Shown: positions 35,163 to 43,580 of the stretch, piece after piece
How the letters are laid out: each line of letters begins with the position of its first letter
Numbering within the stretch: position 1 is the stretch's first letter
Assembly (NCBI GenBank): GCA_963677175.2
Contig: CAXXES010000004.1
Location: forward strand, 1 to 64,000
Direction of reading: 5' to 3'
Source of the DNA: Sunxiuqinia sp963677175
Lineage (GTDB): Bacteria > Bacteroidota > Bacteroidia > Bacteroidales > Prolixibacteraceae
Length of the DNA stretch: 64,000 bases
Made by a program: the position numbers and the translations under genes
Notes under the pieces: generated by a model
Told to the model about the DNA's origin: nothing
Database searches by the model: none
What the model saw: the letters and a program-made list of their open reading frames with translations, nothing else

Positions 35163-37478
35163 ATGGATATCAAGGCGTATAAGAAAGCAATCCAAATATT
35201 AGGAATCGCATTGGTTTTGCTGTTCCCTTCTCTCCTGTTAATTAAGCTGAGCTTTTTTAAGCAGCAGAAATATTTGGCTTATACGCAACCAAAGTTTGTT
35301 GGCTCAGAAAGTTGTAAAGAATGTCACTTAAATGAATTTAACGATTGGAAAGGTTCGCATCATGATCATGCGATGGATTATGCCAATGATTCAACTGTGC
35401 TTGGTGATTTCTCAGATCGAACACTTAATGCGCAGGGACATCCCTATCGAATGTATCGTAAGGATGGAAAATTCTTCGTTTACAGCGATGGCGAAGATGG
35501 TGCAATGCATGATTTTGAGGTGAAGTATGTTTTTGGTTACACGCCTTTACAACAATATCTGGTTGAATTCGATAAGGGCCGAATGCAAACCTTGCCGGTA
35601 ACCTGGAACACGCTAGACAAGAATTGGTACCACATGGCTGATTCTGCATACAAAGACCAGGTCATCGATCACAACGATTGGTTACATTGGACCAACCAGG
35701 CACAGAATTGGAATGGGATGTGTGCCGAATGCCATTCAACCAACCTGGTTAAAGGATACGATCCGGAAAAAGATTCATATAAAACGAGCTGGGCGGAAAT
35801 CGATGTTAGTTGTGAAGCTTGTCACGGCCCGGGTTCGGAACATGTGGAGTGGGCACAGCTGCCGAAATACTCGCAGGTTGACTTTCAAAATTTCGGACTT
35901 CAGGTTAAAACCAGCGGTATCGACAATCATCAATATGTCAATTTGTGTGCCCGTTGTCATTCGCGTAAAAGTTCGTTGGGTGATCTTGAATATTCAACCC
36001 CCAATATTTACGACCATATGAACCCGAATTTGCCGGACGAACCGGAGTGGTATGTCGACGGGCAGATCAAGGATGAAGACTATGTGTATGCGTCCTTCTT
36101 ACAAAGCAAGATGTACCAACGCGGAGTGAAGTGTAACGACTGCCATAACGTGCATAGCGGAAAACGTTTATTCGACGGAAACAAGCTGTGTTTGCAATGT
36201 CATCAAAAAGAAGTTTACGACACGTATAGTCATCACCATCACAAAACGGCTGGAATGCCCGGCAAAGCAGTCATGTCTGAGTCGGGTGTTGTTTTCGATG
36301 TCGGTTCAGGCACGGAATGTATCAACTGCCATATGCATGGAAAATATTATATGGGAGTTGATTACCGACGCGATCACAGCTTTCGGGTTCCACGGCCGGA
36401 TCTCTCAATTAAAAACGGAACCCCCAATGCCTGTAACCAGTGTCATGTGGATCAATCGAATGAATGGTCCGATAATCAGATTACTGAGTGGTTTGGGAAA
36501 GAACGCCGTTTTCATTACTCGCAGGCATTTGCCAGAGCAAAAAAAGGTAACCCGCAAGCCGTTGGAGAATTAAAAGAGATTGTGGGGAATGACCTTTATC
36601 CGCCCAATATCCGAAGCCTGGCATTACAGGACCTGGGCACTTATTTCCCGGATTCGCTGGGTGGGATGGCCGGTAATTATCTCAATAACTTAGATCCTTC
36701 CTTCAGACTTGCTGTGATACGTCCTTTGCAACAGACAACTCAGCAGAATATTGACCGATTGCTGAATGCACTTATCGATGATACAAAAGCAGTTCGGGTC
36801 GAGGCCGTGCAGCACCTGGTTCAGCTTGGAAGTGACAATATTCCACCTAAATATAAAGCTTCTTATAATAGTGCCCTGGAGGAATATAAGCAAGTGCTGT
36901 TCTACAACGCCGATTTCCCGACGGGGAAGATTAACCTGGCCAATTTCTATTACTACAGGAAAGAATACCCCAATGCTGAAAAGTATTTTAAACTGGCGAT
37001 GGAACAGGACCGGGAATTGTATTTTGTGAACCTCAACCTGGCCTACCTGTATAACCAAACCGGGCAAAATGACAAAGCGGAACAGTGTTTCAGAAACTAT
37101 CTGAAACGGGAATCGGATGACGCTCATGCGTTGTACTCATTTGGATTGTTGTTGAGTGAAATGGGTCAATATGATGAATCTCTTTCAACGCTATTGAAAG
37201 CAAGTACGATTGAGCCGTCATATCCCCGGGTGAATCACAATATTGGCATGTTGTACGATTTTATGAAGGAAAAAGGGAAGGCTGAAATTTACCTGAAAAA
37301 AGAGATTGATGCGGTGGATGATTTAAATAGCCGTCTGGAATTACTTCAATACTTTTTGAATAATAGTATGCAGCAAAAGGCTCTAAATCTTGGTGCAGAA
37401 ATACTAAAGGCGTATCCCGATACTGAAGATGTTAAACAATTGATGGAACGGTTAAAGGAACAAAAATCGCAACGGTAG
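35163..37478 (+). CDS. Octaheme c-type cytochrome fused to TPR repeats
   Basis: A 771-residue exported protein anchored by one N-terminal helix ('ILGIALVLLFPSLLLIKLSFF'). Eight CxxCH haem sites can be counted (CKECH, CAECH, CEACH, CARCH, CNDCH, CLQCH, CINCH, CNQCH) between residues about 50 and 430. The order resembles cytochrome c554-like multiheme proteins. From about 480 there is a HEAT-like segment followed by TPR repeats ('FPTGKINLANFYYYRKEYPNAEKYFKLAM', 'HALYSFGLLLSEMGQYDESLSTLLKA'). It probably receives electrons from the Rieske protein and passes them to a periplasmic reductase or external acceptor; the acceptor is unknown. Third gene of the cytb-Rieske-cytc operon. Confidence 0.85.
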   Translation: MDIKAYKKAIQILGIALVLLFPSLLLIKLSFFKQQKYLAYTQPKFVGSESCKECHLNEFNDWKGSHHDHAMDYANDSTVLGDFSDRTLNAQGHPYRMYRKDGKFFVYSDGEDGAMHDFEVKYVFGYTPLQQYLVEFDKGRMQTLPVTWNTLDKNWYHMADSAYKDQVIDHNDWLHWTNQAQNWNGMCAECHSTNLVKGYDPEKDSYKTSWAEIDVSCEACHGPGSEHVEWAQLPKYSQVDFQNFGLQVKTSGIDNHQYVNLCARCHSRKSSLGDLEYSTPNIYDHMNPNLPDEPEWYVDGQIKDEDYVYASFLQSKMYQRGVKCNDCHNVHSGKRLFDGNKLCLQCHQKEVYDTYSHHHHKTAGMPGKAVMSESGVVFDVGSGTECINCHMHGKYYMGVDYRRDHSFRVPRPDLSIKNGTPNACNQCHVDQSNEWSDNQITEWFGKERRFHYSQAFARAKKGNPQAVGELKEIVGNDLYPPNIRSLALQDLGTYFPDSLGGMAGNYLNNLDPSFRLAVIRPLQQTTQQNIDRLLNALIDDTKAVRVEAVQHLVQLGSDNIPPKYKASYNSALEEYKQVLFYNADFPTGKINLANFYYYRKEYPNAEKYFKLAMEQDRELYFVNLNLAYLYNQTGQNDKAEQCFRNYLKRESDDAHALYSFGLLLSEMGQYDESLSTLLKASTIEPSYPRVNHNIGMLYDFMKEKGKAEIYLKKEIDAVDDLNSRLELLQYFLNNSMQQKALNLGAEILKAYPDTEDVKQLMERLKEQKSQR

Positions 37479-37553
37479 GTGGTTGCCTTGAAAGTACTTG
37501 ATAAGTAAATCTTTTGTAAAACATGAAAATTAGACTGAACTGATATATTGTTT

Positions 37554-37826
37554 TACAACAGATTTTTGATCAGTGACAACAGGGAAATGACTGTCGACAA
37601 CAGGATTTTGACTGTCGACAACAGGAAAATGCGATATAACAACAGGATTTTGACTGTCGACAACACGGAAATGCGATATGACAATAGCATTTTGACTCCT
37701 GACAACAGAAAAATGTGATATGACAACAGCATTTTGACTACCGACAACAGAAAAATGCGAGATAACAACAGCGTTTTGATTTACGACAACAGAAAAATGA
37801 ATATATACCACACATTTTTGATTGAT
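37554..37826. repeat. Thirteen-copy degenerate tandem repeat with exact 21-bp period
   Basis: Units begin (T/G/A)ACAACAG at 37554, 37575, 37596, 37617, 37638, 37659, 37680, 37701, 37722, 37743, 37764, 37785 and 37806: every step is 21 bp with no insertion or deletion, though the units have many substitutions. Two forms alternate, one with ATTTTGACTGTC after the box and one with AAAATGCGATAT, giving a 42-bp super-repeat. The array fills the gap between the octaheme cytochrome and the XRE gene. The minus strand is open through it only because 21 is a multiple of three. Confidence 0.85.
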
Positions 37827-37981
37827 GGCTAAAATAAAATGCATCAAAATTGATTTTTATTAATGGGTGTCTATTCAAATGTTGTTTTTATTCGGAATTA
37901 TTCAGAAATTTCGGGTTCAATTTGAGAACGAAGGTTACCGCATCATTTCGCATTCCTCTGACCTTGATCTCTGAATGAAGG

Positions 37982-38026
37982 ATAACAGATTTTCAATTAA
38001 GGTCACGGACCTGTCTGTTATTTTTG
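37982..38026 (+). promoter_or_regulatory. Nested palindrome overlapping a -7-like box upstream of the XRE gene
   Basis: ATAACAGA (37982-37989) pairs with TCTGTTAT (38014-38021), enclosing GGTC (38001-38004) and GACC (38008-38011). A TAnnTTTG box, TATTTTTG, covers 38019-38026, overlapping the right arm. No good TTTG -33 box is present. A repressor site over a promoter for the XRE gene at 38104 is a reasonable reading; a transcript hairpin is the alternative. Confidence 0.4.
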
Positions 38027-38103
38027 TTATCACTTCGCTCATAGTATATTAGAAGACAGAAATACGACAACAATTATTGCTTAGTACTTAAATATCAAAA
38101 ACC

Positions 38104-38445
38104 ATGGGAAATCAACTAAATTTTAACAAGGTAGCCATCCGCCTGATATGTGAGAAGATGGAAGAACGGGGCTGGAGCCAGACCCAGCTGGGACAGCGAC
38201 TCGGCATGAAACCCAGCTCCATTCACCGATTGGTAAACGCCAACACCATTATGGTAGAAAAGCTAAAGCAATTGTCGCTGGTGTTTAACTACAACTTCTT
38301 TGAAATCCTGGCTGATCAGCTCGACTTGCCCGAGCCCAAAAAGGTAATCATTAATCCGTCCGACTATGCCGAGTGCCTGGAGCGCATCCGGGAGCTGGAG
38401 ATTGAAAACCGCACCTTGCTAAAGATCCTGAAGTCGGAGGACTAA
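38104..38445 (+). CDS. XRE-family helix-turn-helix regulator
   Basis: A 113-residue protein. Residues about 8-70 are a Cro/CI HTH ('ICEKMEERGWSQTQLGQRLGMKPSSIHRLVNANTIMVEKLKQLSLVFNYNFFEIL'). The C-terminus is a short charged helix or coiled coil ('DYAECLERIRELEIENRTLLKIL') likely for dimerisation. Converges with the PBP1A gene with only 3 bp between stops. Target unknown; autoregulation through the upstream palindrome is inferred. Confidence 0.75.
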   Translation: MGNQLNFNKVAIRLICEKMEERGWSQTQLGQRLGMKPSSIHRLVNANTIMVEKLKQLSLVFNYNFFEILADQLDLPEPKKVIINPSDYAECLERIRELEIENRTLLKILKSED

Positions 38446-38448
38446 TTC

Positions 38449-40791
38449 TTAAAAGAAATCGTCAAACTCGGCTGGCTTCTGTTGACTGTCATTTTCTTCA
38501 TCGCAATCCAGGTTCATAATGAAGTTCATGGGTTTTTCAAACTCATGGTCTGGTGTGTATTCCAGTGTTTTATCGGCATACACCTTGCGCATGAAACGTC
38601 CCCAGACCGGTAAAGCCATGTTGGCGCCCTGTCCGGTTGAAATGTCGTCGAAGTGGATACTCCGCAAGTCGGCTCCGGTCCAAACGCCACCAACCAATTG
38701 CGGGGTAATCCCCATAAACCAGCCGTCGGAGTGGTTTTGTGTTGTTCCGGTTTTCCCGGCAACAGGCCCTTCAATTTGCCCGTAAACGGGATGCCAGCGC
38801 ACGCGTCGCCCCGATCCGCGGTCGACCACACCTTGCAGCAGGTTAACCATCAGGTAGGCTGTTTGCTCATCAATGGCATCGTGTCGCTCGGGACGAAAGC
38901 GGGAAATGACATTGCCATGCTTGTCTTCGATATGGGTAACAAAAATGGGCTGTGTGTACACTCCTTTGTTGGCAAAGGTTCCGTAAGCTCCAACCATTTC
39001 ATACAAAGTAATATCTGATGTTCCCAAAAACATGGATGGAACCGGATCAATCCAGCTGTAAACACCCATTTTATTCATCACATTCACCACCGACTTTGGG
39101 TTGAACTGTTTCATGACCCAAGCCGAAATTTGGTTTACCGAGTGAGCCAGGCCCCACTTTAGGGTGACCATCTCGCCTTCGCGTTCGTGGCTCGAGTTTT
39201 TGGCCTCCCAAATGGTTCCGTCGGGCATAACAAATTGTTGCCGCACGTTGGGTACCTTGGTGCAGGGCGACAAGCCATTTTGCATGGCCAGCGTGTACAA
39301 GAAGGGTTTCACTGTTGAGCCCACCTGCCGTTTGCCGCCTTTCACCATATCGTACATAAAATGCTTGTAATTGGGGCCTCCCACATAGGCACGAACCTGG
39401 CCAGTAGCCAAATCCATCGACATAAAGGAGGAACGGAAGAAACTCAGGTAATGTTGAATGGAATCGAGTGGACTCATAATCGTATCCTGATCGCCCTGCC
39501 AGGTGAATACTTCCATTTCTACCGGCTGTTTAAATATTTCCTTGATCTGATCAAAATTCTTTCCTTCCAGGCGCAAAACCCGGTAGCGTTCGCTTTGCCG
39601 GATGGATCGGTTCAATAAATCATCCACTTCGCTGGCGCTCATATCACCTGAAAAAGGTGGATTGGCCAGCCGTTTCAGGTGCCGGTCAAAGGCGGGTTGC
39701 AAATCCAGCTTCAAATGATCTTCCACTGCTTCCTCGGCATATTGCTGCATGCGGGAGTCAATGGTGGTGTATATCTTCAGTCCATCTTCATACAAATCGT
39801 AATTGGTGCCATCGGGTTTAAAATTCTTTTTGCACCATCCAAACAGCGGGTTGGTTTCCCATTCCACTGAGTCTTCTTTAAACTTCACCTGCTGCCACGA
39901 TGCATACTGGCTGCGTTCGGGTTTTGAAGCGCCCATGGTGATTCGCAAATACTCGCGAAAATAAGGAGCCAGGCCCCGCTTAAAATCTTCTTTCTGGTAA
40001 TCCAGCCCAAGGGGCAACGCCTTTACCGAATCGAACGTCTGCTGGTTAATATACCCGTATCGCTTCATTTGAGCCAGCACAACATTCCGCCGTTGCTTGG
40101 TCAGTTCGGGGCGTCGCACCGGGTTGTAGAGCGATGAATTTTTGGCCATACCAACAAACATGGCTGCCTGGTGCAATTGCAACGAGTCGGGCTCGACATT
40201 AAAATAAATGCGCGAGGCCGATTTAATTCCCACAGCCAAATTCAGAAAATCATACTTATTTAAATACATGGTCATGATTTCCTCTTTGGTATAGCTGCGT
40301 TCGAGCTTGACGGCAATCACCCATTCCTTAAACTTCCGAAACACCAGCTGGAGCTTATTCTCGAAATCCTGCCTTGGGAAAAGCATTTTGGCCAACTGTT
40401 GGCTGATGGTGGAACCCCCTCCTGAACTTTCATCTCCGGTTAGAACGCCTTTTACCACACGAAGCAATCCCCGCAGATCGATGCCGGAATGACTGTAAAA
40501 GCGGACATCCTCGGTTGCTACAAGGGCATCAATTAATTCGGATGGTAATTGTTCATATTCGATGTAACTTCTGTTTTCTCTGAAATAACGCCCCAAAACA
40601 ACATGGTCGCGCGCAATGACATCCGAGGCCAGCAAACTTTGAGGGTTCTCCAACTCGCGGAAGGTAGGCATTTCACCCAACTTGCCTTTGGCAATAAAAA
40701 AGAAAAGGGCAACAACCATAAGCAAGCCTAACAAGTAAAGCAACCAAAAGGAGTAAGCATATTTTCCAAATTTATTTTTCTCTTTTTCCAT
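38449..40791 (-). CDS. Class A penicillin-binding protein 1A (transglycosylase/transpeptidase)
   Basis: A bifunctional peptidoglycan synthase of about 780 residues. After an N-terminal TM helix ('FWLLYLLGLLMVVALFFFIA') the GT51 domain carries 'ATEDVRFYSHSGIDLRG' and 'GGSTISQQLAKMLF'. The transpeptidase domain has the S-x-x-K 'VGSTVKPFLY', S-x-N 'AHSVNQIS' and 'GKTGTTQNHSDGWF'. The start is placed at ATG 40791 ('MEKEKNKFGKYAY'), because the upstream codons to 40896 cross the promoter. It builds and cross-links the cell wall at the inner membrane. Confidence 0.93.
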   Translation of the reverse strand: MEKEKNKFGKYAYSFWLLYLLGLLMVVALFFFIAKGKLGEMPTFRELENPQSLLASDVIARDHVVLGRYFRENRSYIEYEQLPSELIDALVATEDVRFYSHSGIDLRGLLRVVKGVLTGDESSGGGSTISQQLAKMLFPRQDFENKLQLVFRKFKEWVIAVKLERSYTKEEIMTMYLNKYDFLNLAVGIKSASRIYFNVEPDSLQLHQAAMFVGMAKNSSLYNPVRRPELTKQRRNVVLAQMKRYGYINQQTFDSVKALPLGLDYQKEDFKRGLAPYFREYLRITMGASKPERSQYASWQQVKFKEDSVEWETNPLFGWCKKNFKPDGTNYDLYEDGLKIYTTIDSRMQQYAEEAVEDHLKLDLQPAFDRHLKRLANPPFSGDMSASEVDDLLNRSIRQSERYRVLRLEGKNFDQIKEIFKQPVEMEVFTWQGDQDTIMSPLDSIQHYLSFFRSSFMSMDLATGQVRAYVGGPNYKHFMYDMVKGGKRQVGSTVKPFLYTLAMQNGLSPCTKVPNVRQQFVMPDGTIWEAKNSSHEREGEMVTLKWGLAHSVNQISAWVMKQFNPKSVVNVMNKMGVYSWIDPVPSMFLGTSDITLYEMVGAYGTFANKGVYTQPIFVTHIEDKHGNVISRFRPERHDAIDEQTAYLMVNLLQGVVDRGSGRRVRWHPVYGQIEGPVAGKTGTTQNHSDGWFMGITPQLVGGVWTGADLRSIHFDDISTGQGANMALPVWGRFMRKVYADKTLEYTPDHEFEKPMNFIMNLDCDEENDSQQKPAEFDDFF

Positions 40792-41096
40792 GTGGTGTTT
40801 TAAGATAGTTTGGGGCAAATATAACGAAAGGAACAAGAATATTATTTTTCCCCTTCGAAAACAAGTTCGTGGGGCAAAGAACCTTTTTAACATCATCAGT
40901 TGGCAGAGCGTGTGTAAGTGCTAAGCTATTATTTTTTAAGCTGATTTTTCTCATCCAGCAAGCTATTAATGAGAGTCGAAGAGCAATAAATTAATCATTA
41001 TCAAATAAATATGAAACTAAAAATATTCATCTAAAATTTGAAGATGGTCAAGCATTTTCTTTTATTTGCAGAAATTTTTAGAAAACAGGAGGTTTT
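40792..41096. promoter_or_regulatory. Divergent promoter region between PBP1A and topA
   Basis: On the minus strand a perfect Bacteroidota -7 box TATATTTG (40816-40823) lies about 25 bp before the PBP1A ATG. On the plus strand TTTG (41037-41040) and TTTATTTG (41061-41068), 20 bp apart, form a near-consensus promoter for topA, followed by AGGAGG at 41087-41092 just before the ATG 41097. No gene lies in the 305 bp. Confidence 0.55.
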
Positions 41097-43421
41097 ATGC
41101 ACGAGAATCTGGTTATTGTTGAGTCGCCGGCCAAAGCAAAGACAATCGAGAAATTTTTAGGGAAGGATTATTTTGTTACATCCAGCATGGGGCATATCAG
41201 AGACCTCGAGAAAAAGGATTTTGGGATTGATATGAAAAACAACTATCAACCCAAATACATTGTCTCACCCGATAAAAAGAAAATTGTTTCGGAACTGAAG
41301 AAACACGCCAAAGATGCCAAAATGGTTTGGATCGCATCGGATGAGGACCGCGAAGGAGAAGCCATTGCCTGGCATTTAAAAGAAGTGCTGGAGCTTACGC
41401 CTGAAAGAACACGCCGGATTGTTTTTCACGAGATTACCAAGGAAGCCATCTTAAAAGCGATTGCCAATCCGCGTCCCATTGATGACAACCTGGTGAATGC
41501 CCAGCAAGCCCGCCGGGTACTCGACCGCATTGTGGGCTTTGAAGTATCGCCGGTTCTCTGGAAGAAAGTAAAACCTTCGCTATCTGCCGGACGGGTTCAG
41601 TCGGTTGCCGTTCGCCTGATTGTAGAGCGCGAACGCGAGATTATGAACTTTGAAAGCAAATCGAACTTTCGTGTGGCCGCGGTTTTCCTTGTGCCCGATA
41701 AGAAAGGGAACGCTGTTGAACTGAAAGCAGATCTGAAAAAGCGATTCGACACCAAAGAAGAAGCACAGGCTTTTCTTGAAAAGTGCAAAACAGCTGAGTT
41801 CAGCATTGCCGATATTGTTACCAGACCATCGAAAAGAACTCCGGCAGCACCGTTCACAACGTCAACTTTGCAACAGGAAGCCAGCCGCAAGCTGGGATTC
41901 TCGGTTTCGCAAACCATGTCGGTAGCCCAACGCTTGTATGAAGCAGGTAAAATCACCTACATGCGTACCGACTCGGTCAACCTGTCGTCGCTGGCTATCA
42001 ATACAGCAAAAAATAAGATTATTCAATCGCTCGGCGAGAAATACCATCAAGTACGTCAGTACAAAACCAAGTCGAAAGGAGCTCAGGAAGCGCACGAAGC
42101 GATCCGCCCGAGTTACATCGACCAGGAAGAAGTGAGTGGCTCGAACCAGGAAAAACGCTTATACGAACTGATTTGGAAACGCACCATTGCCTCGCAAATG
42201 GCCGATGCGGAATTGGAACGGACCACAATTAATATAGCTGTTTCAAACAGTCCTGAACTATTTCAGGCAACCGGCGAGGTAATTAAATTCGATGGTTTTC
42301 TGCGGGTTTATATGGAATCGACGGACAATGAAGACGACGCCGACGAAAATGCCAGCTTGCTCCCTCCGGTGAAAGAAAAGCAAGCCTTGCGTGCCGAACT
42401 GGTTGAAGCCACCGAACGTTTTACCCAACGTCCGCCACGCTACACCGAAGCCAGCCTGGTTAAAAAACTGGAAGAGCAAGGCATCGGACGACCATCAACC
42501 TATGCACCAACAATTACCACGATACAAAACCGGGGCTACGTTGTGAAGGAAGATCGGCCGGGTGTTGAGCGCAAATTTATTCAAATGACCCTTGTTAATA
42601 ATGAATTGAAAGACAAGGTAAAGACCGAAATCACCGGAGCGGAGCGTTCCAAGCTTTTCCCAACGGATATTGGTATGGTGGTCAACGACTTTTTGATCAA
42701 ATATTTTGACAAAATCATGGACTACCGGTTTACGGCCAAGGTTGAAGTTGAATTTGACGAGGTTGCTGACGGAAACCGGGTGTGGAGCGAGGTAATTGAT
42801 GAATTCTATAAGCCATTTCATGAGAATGTAGAAAACGCATTAGAAGTATCGGAGCGTACCAATGGCGAACGTATTCTGGGAGATGATCCGAAAACCGGGA
42901 AACCAATTTCGGTTAAAATTGGTCGTTATGGCCCGCTGGCACAACTGGGCGAAACTACCGAAGAAGGTGAAAAACCTCAATTTGCAAGCCTCCGCAGCGG
43001 ACAACACCTGGAAACCATTACCCTGGAAGAAGCCATGGATTTGTTTAAGCTTCCGCGCGATCTGGGCGAATACGAAGACAAAAAAGTAAGTGTGGCCATT
43101 GGCCGGTTTGGCCCGTATATCCGTCACGACAATAAATTTGTGTCGCTCGAAAAAAATGTAGATGACCCCTACACCATTGAGTTCGACCGTGCCATTGAGC
43201 TGATTGAAGCCAAACGCGAAAAAGACCGTAATGCCCTGATCAAAATCTTTGATGAGGAGCCGGAACTTCGCCTCCTGAATGGCCGGTGGGGACCCTATAT
43301 TTCGTATAAAAAGAAGAACTATAAAATCGCTAAAGGAACCGAGGCCGAAAAGCTTTCACTTGAGGATTGTATGAAGATTATTGAAGAAGGGCCAAAGCCG
43401 AAACGGAAAAAGAAAAAATAA
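41097..43421 (+). CDS. topA: DNA topoisomerase I (type IA)
   Basis: A 774-residue topoisomerase that relaxes negative supercoils. The Toprim domain is at the N-terminus ('NLVIVESPAKAKTIEKFLG', 'WIASDEDREGEAIAWHL' with the DxDxE metal site). The active-site Tyr lies in 'GKITYMRTDSVNLS', and 'RYTEASLVKKLEEQGIGRPSTYAPTI' is also present. The C-terminus has three topoisomerase C-terminal repeats ('GRYGPLAQ', 'GRFGPYIR', 'GRWGPYIS') and a basic tail instead of zinc fingers, as is usual in Bacteroidota. AGGAGG lies 4 bp before the ATG. A terminator follows. Confidence 0.97.
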   Translation: MHENLVIVESPAKAKTIEKFLGKDYFVTSSMGHIRDLEKKDFGIDMKNNYQPKYIVSPDKKKIVSELKKHAKDAKMVWIASDEDREGEAIAWHLKEVLELTPERTRRIVFHEITKEAILKAIANPRPIDDNLVNAQQARRVLDRIVGFEVSPVLWKKVKPSLSAGRVQSVAVRLIVEREREIMNFESKSNFRVAAVFLVPDKKGNAVELKADLKKRFDTKEEAQAFLEKCKTAEFSIADIVTRPSKRTPAAPFTTSTLQQEASRKLGFSVSQTMSVAQRLYEAGKITYMRTDSVNLSSLAINTAKNKIIQSLGEKYHQVRQYKTKSKGAQEAHEAIRPSYIDQEEVSGSNQEKRLYELIWKRTIASQMADAELERTTINIAVSNSPELFQATGEVIKFDGFLRVYMESTDNEDDADENASLLPPVKEKQALRAELVEATERFTQRPPRYTEASLVKKLEEQGIGRPSTYAPTITTIQNRGYVVKEDRPGVERKFIQMTLVNNELKDKVKTEITGAERSKLFPTDIGMVVNDFLIKYFDKIMDYRFTAKVEVEFDEVADGNRVWSEVIDEFYKPFHENVENALEVSERTNGERILGDDPKTGKPISVKIGRYGPLAQLGETTEEGEKPQFASLRSGQHLETITLEEAMDLFKLPRDLGEYEDKKVSVAIGRFGPYIRHDNKFVSLEKNVDDPYTIEFDRAIELIEAKREKDRNALIKIFDEEPELRLLNGRWGPYISYKKKNYKIAKGTEAEKLSLEDCMKIIEEGPKPKRKKKK

Positions 43422-43426
43422 TATCT

Positions 43427-43456
43427 AAAGGCAAACCTCATATGTTTGCCTTTTTT
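43427..43456 (+). terminator. Rho-independent terminator of topA
   Basis: GGCAAAC (43430-43436) pairs with GTTTGCC (43444-43450) around a 7-base loop and is followed by TTTTTT (43451-43456). The preceding AAA pairs with the first T residues. It lies just after the topA stop. Confidence 0.85.
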
Positions 43457-43580
43457 ATTTATTTTCATCCGGGCAAAACTTTGGGTCATTGACTATTTTA
43501 TCATTCATGAAGGTCTTGATTTATTCAGAAAAGTTTTGAAACTTGAAACACGACAATAATAACAGCACAGCACTCAGCGA

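Noticed and set aside
37554..37826. CRISPR array
   Set aside because: Units are contiguous 21-bp repeats without unique spacers and there are no cas genes in the window.
37530..37847. A 105-codon minus-strand frame with repeated 'VVISHFSVV.SQN' peptides
   Set aside because: The frame is open only because the DNA repeat period is 21 bp; there is no ribosome-binding site, no domain, and another frame is open too. Treated as a DNA repeat, not a gene.
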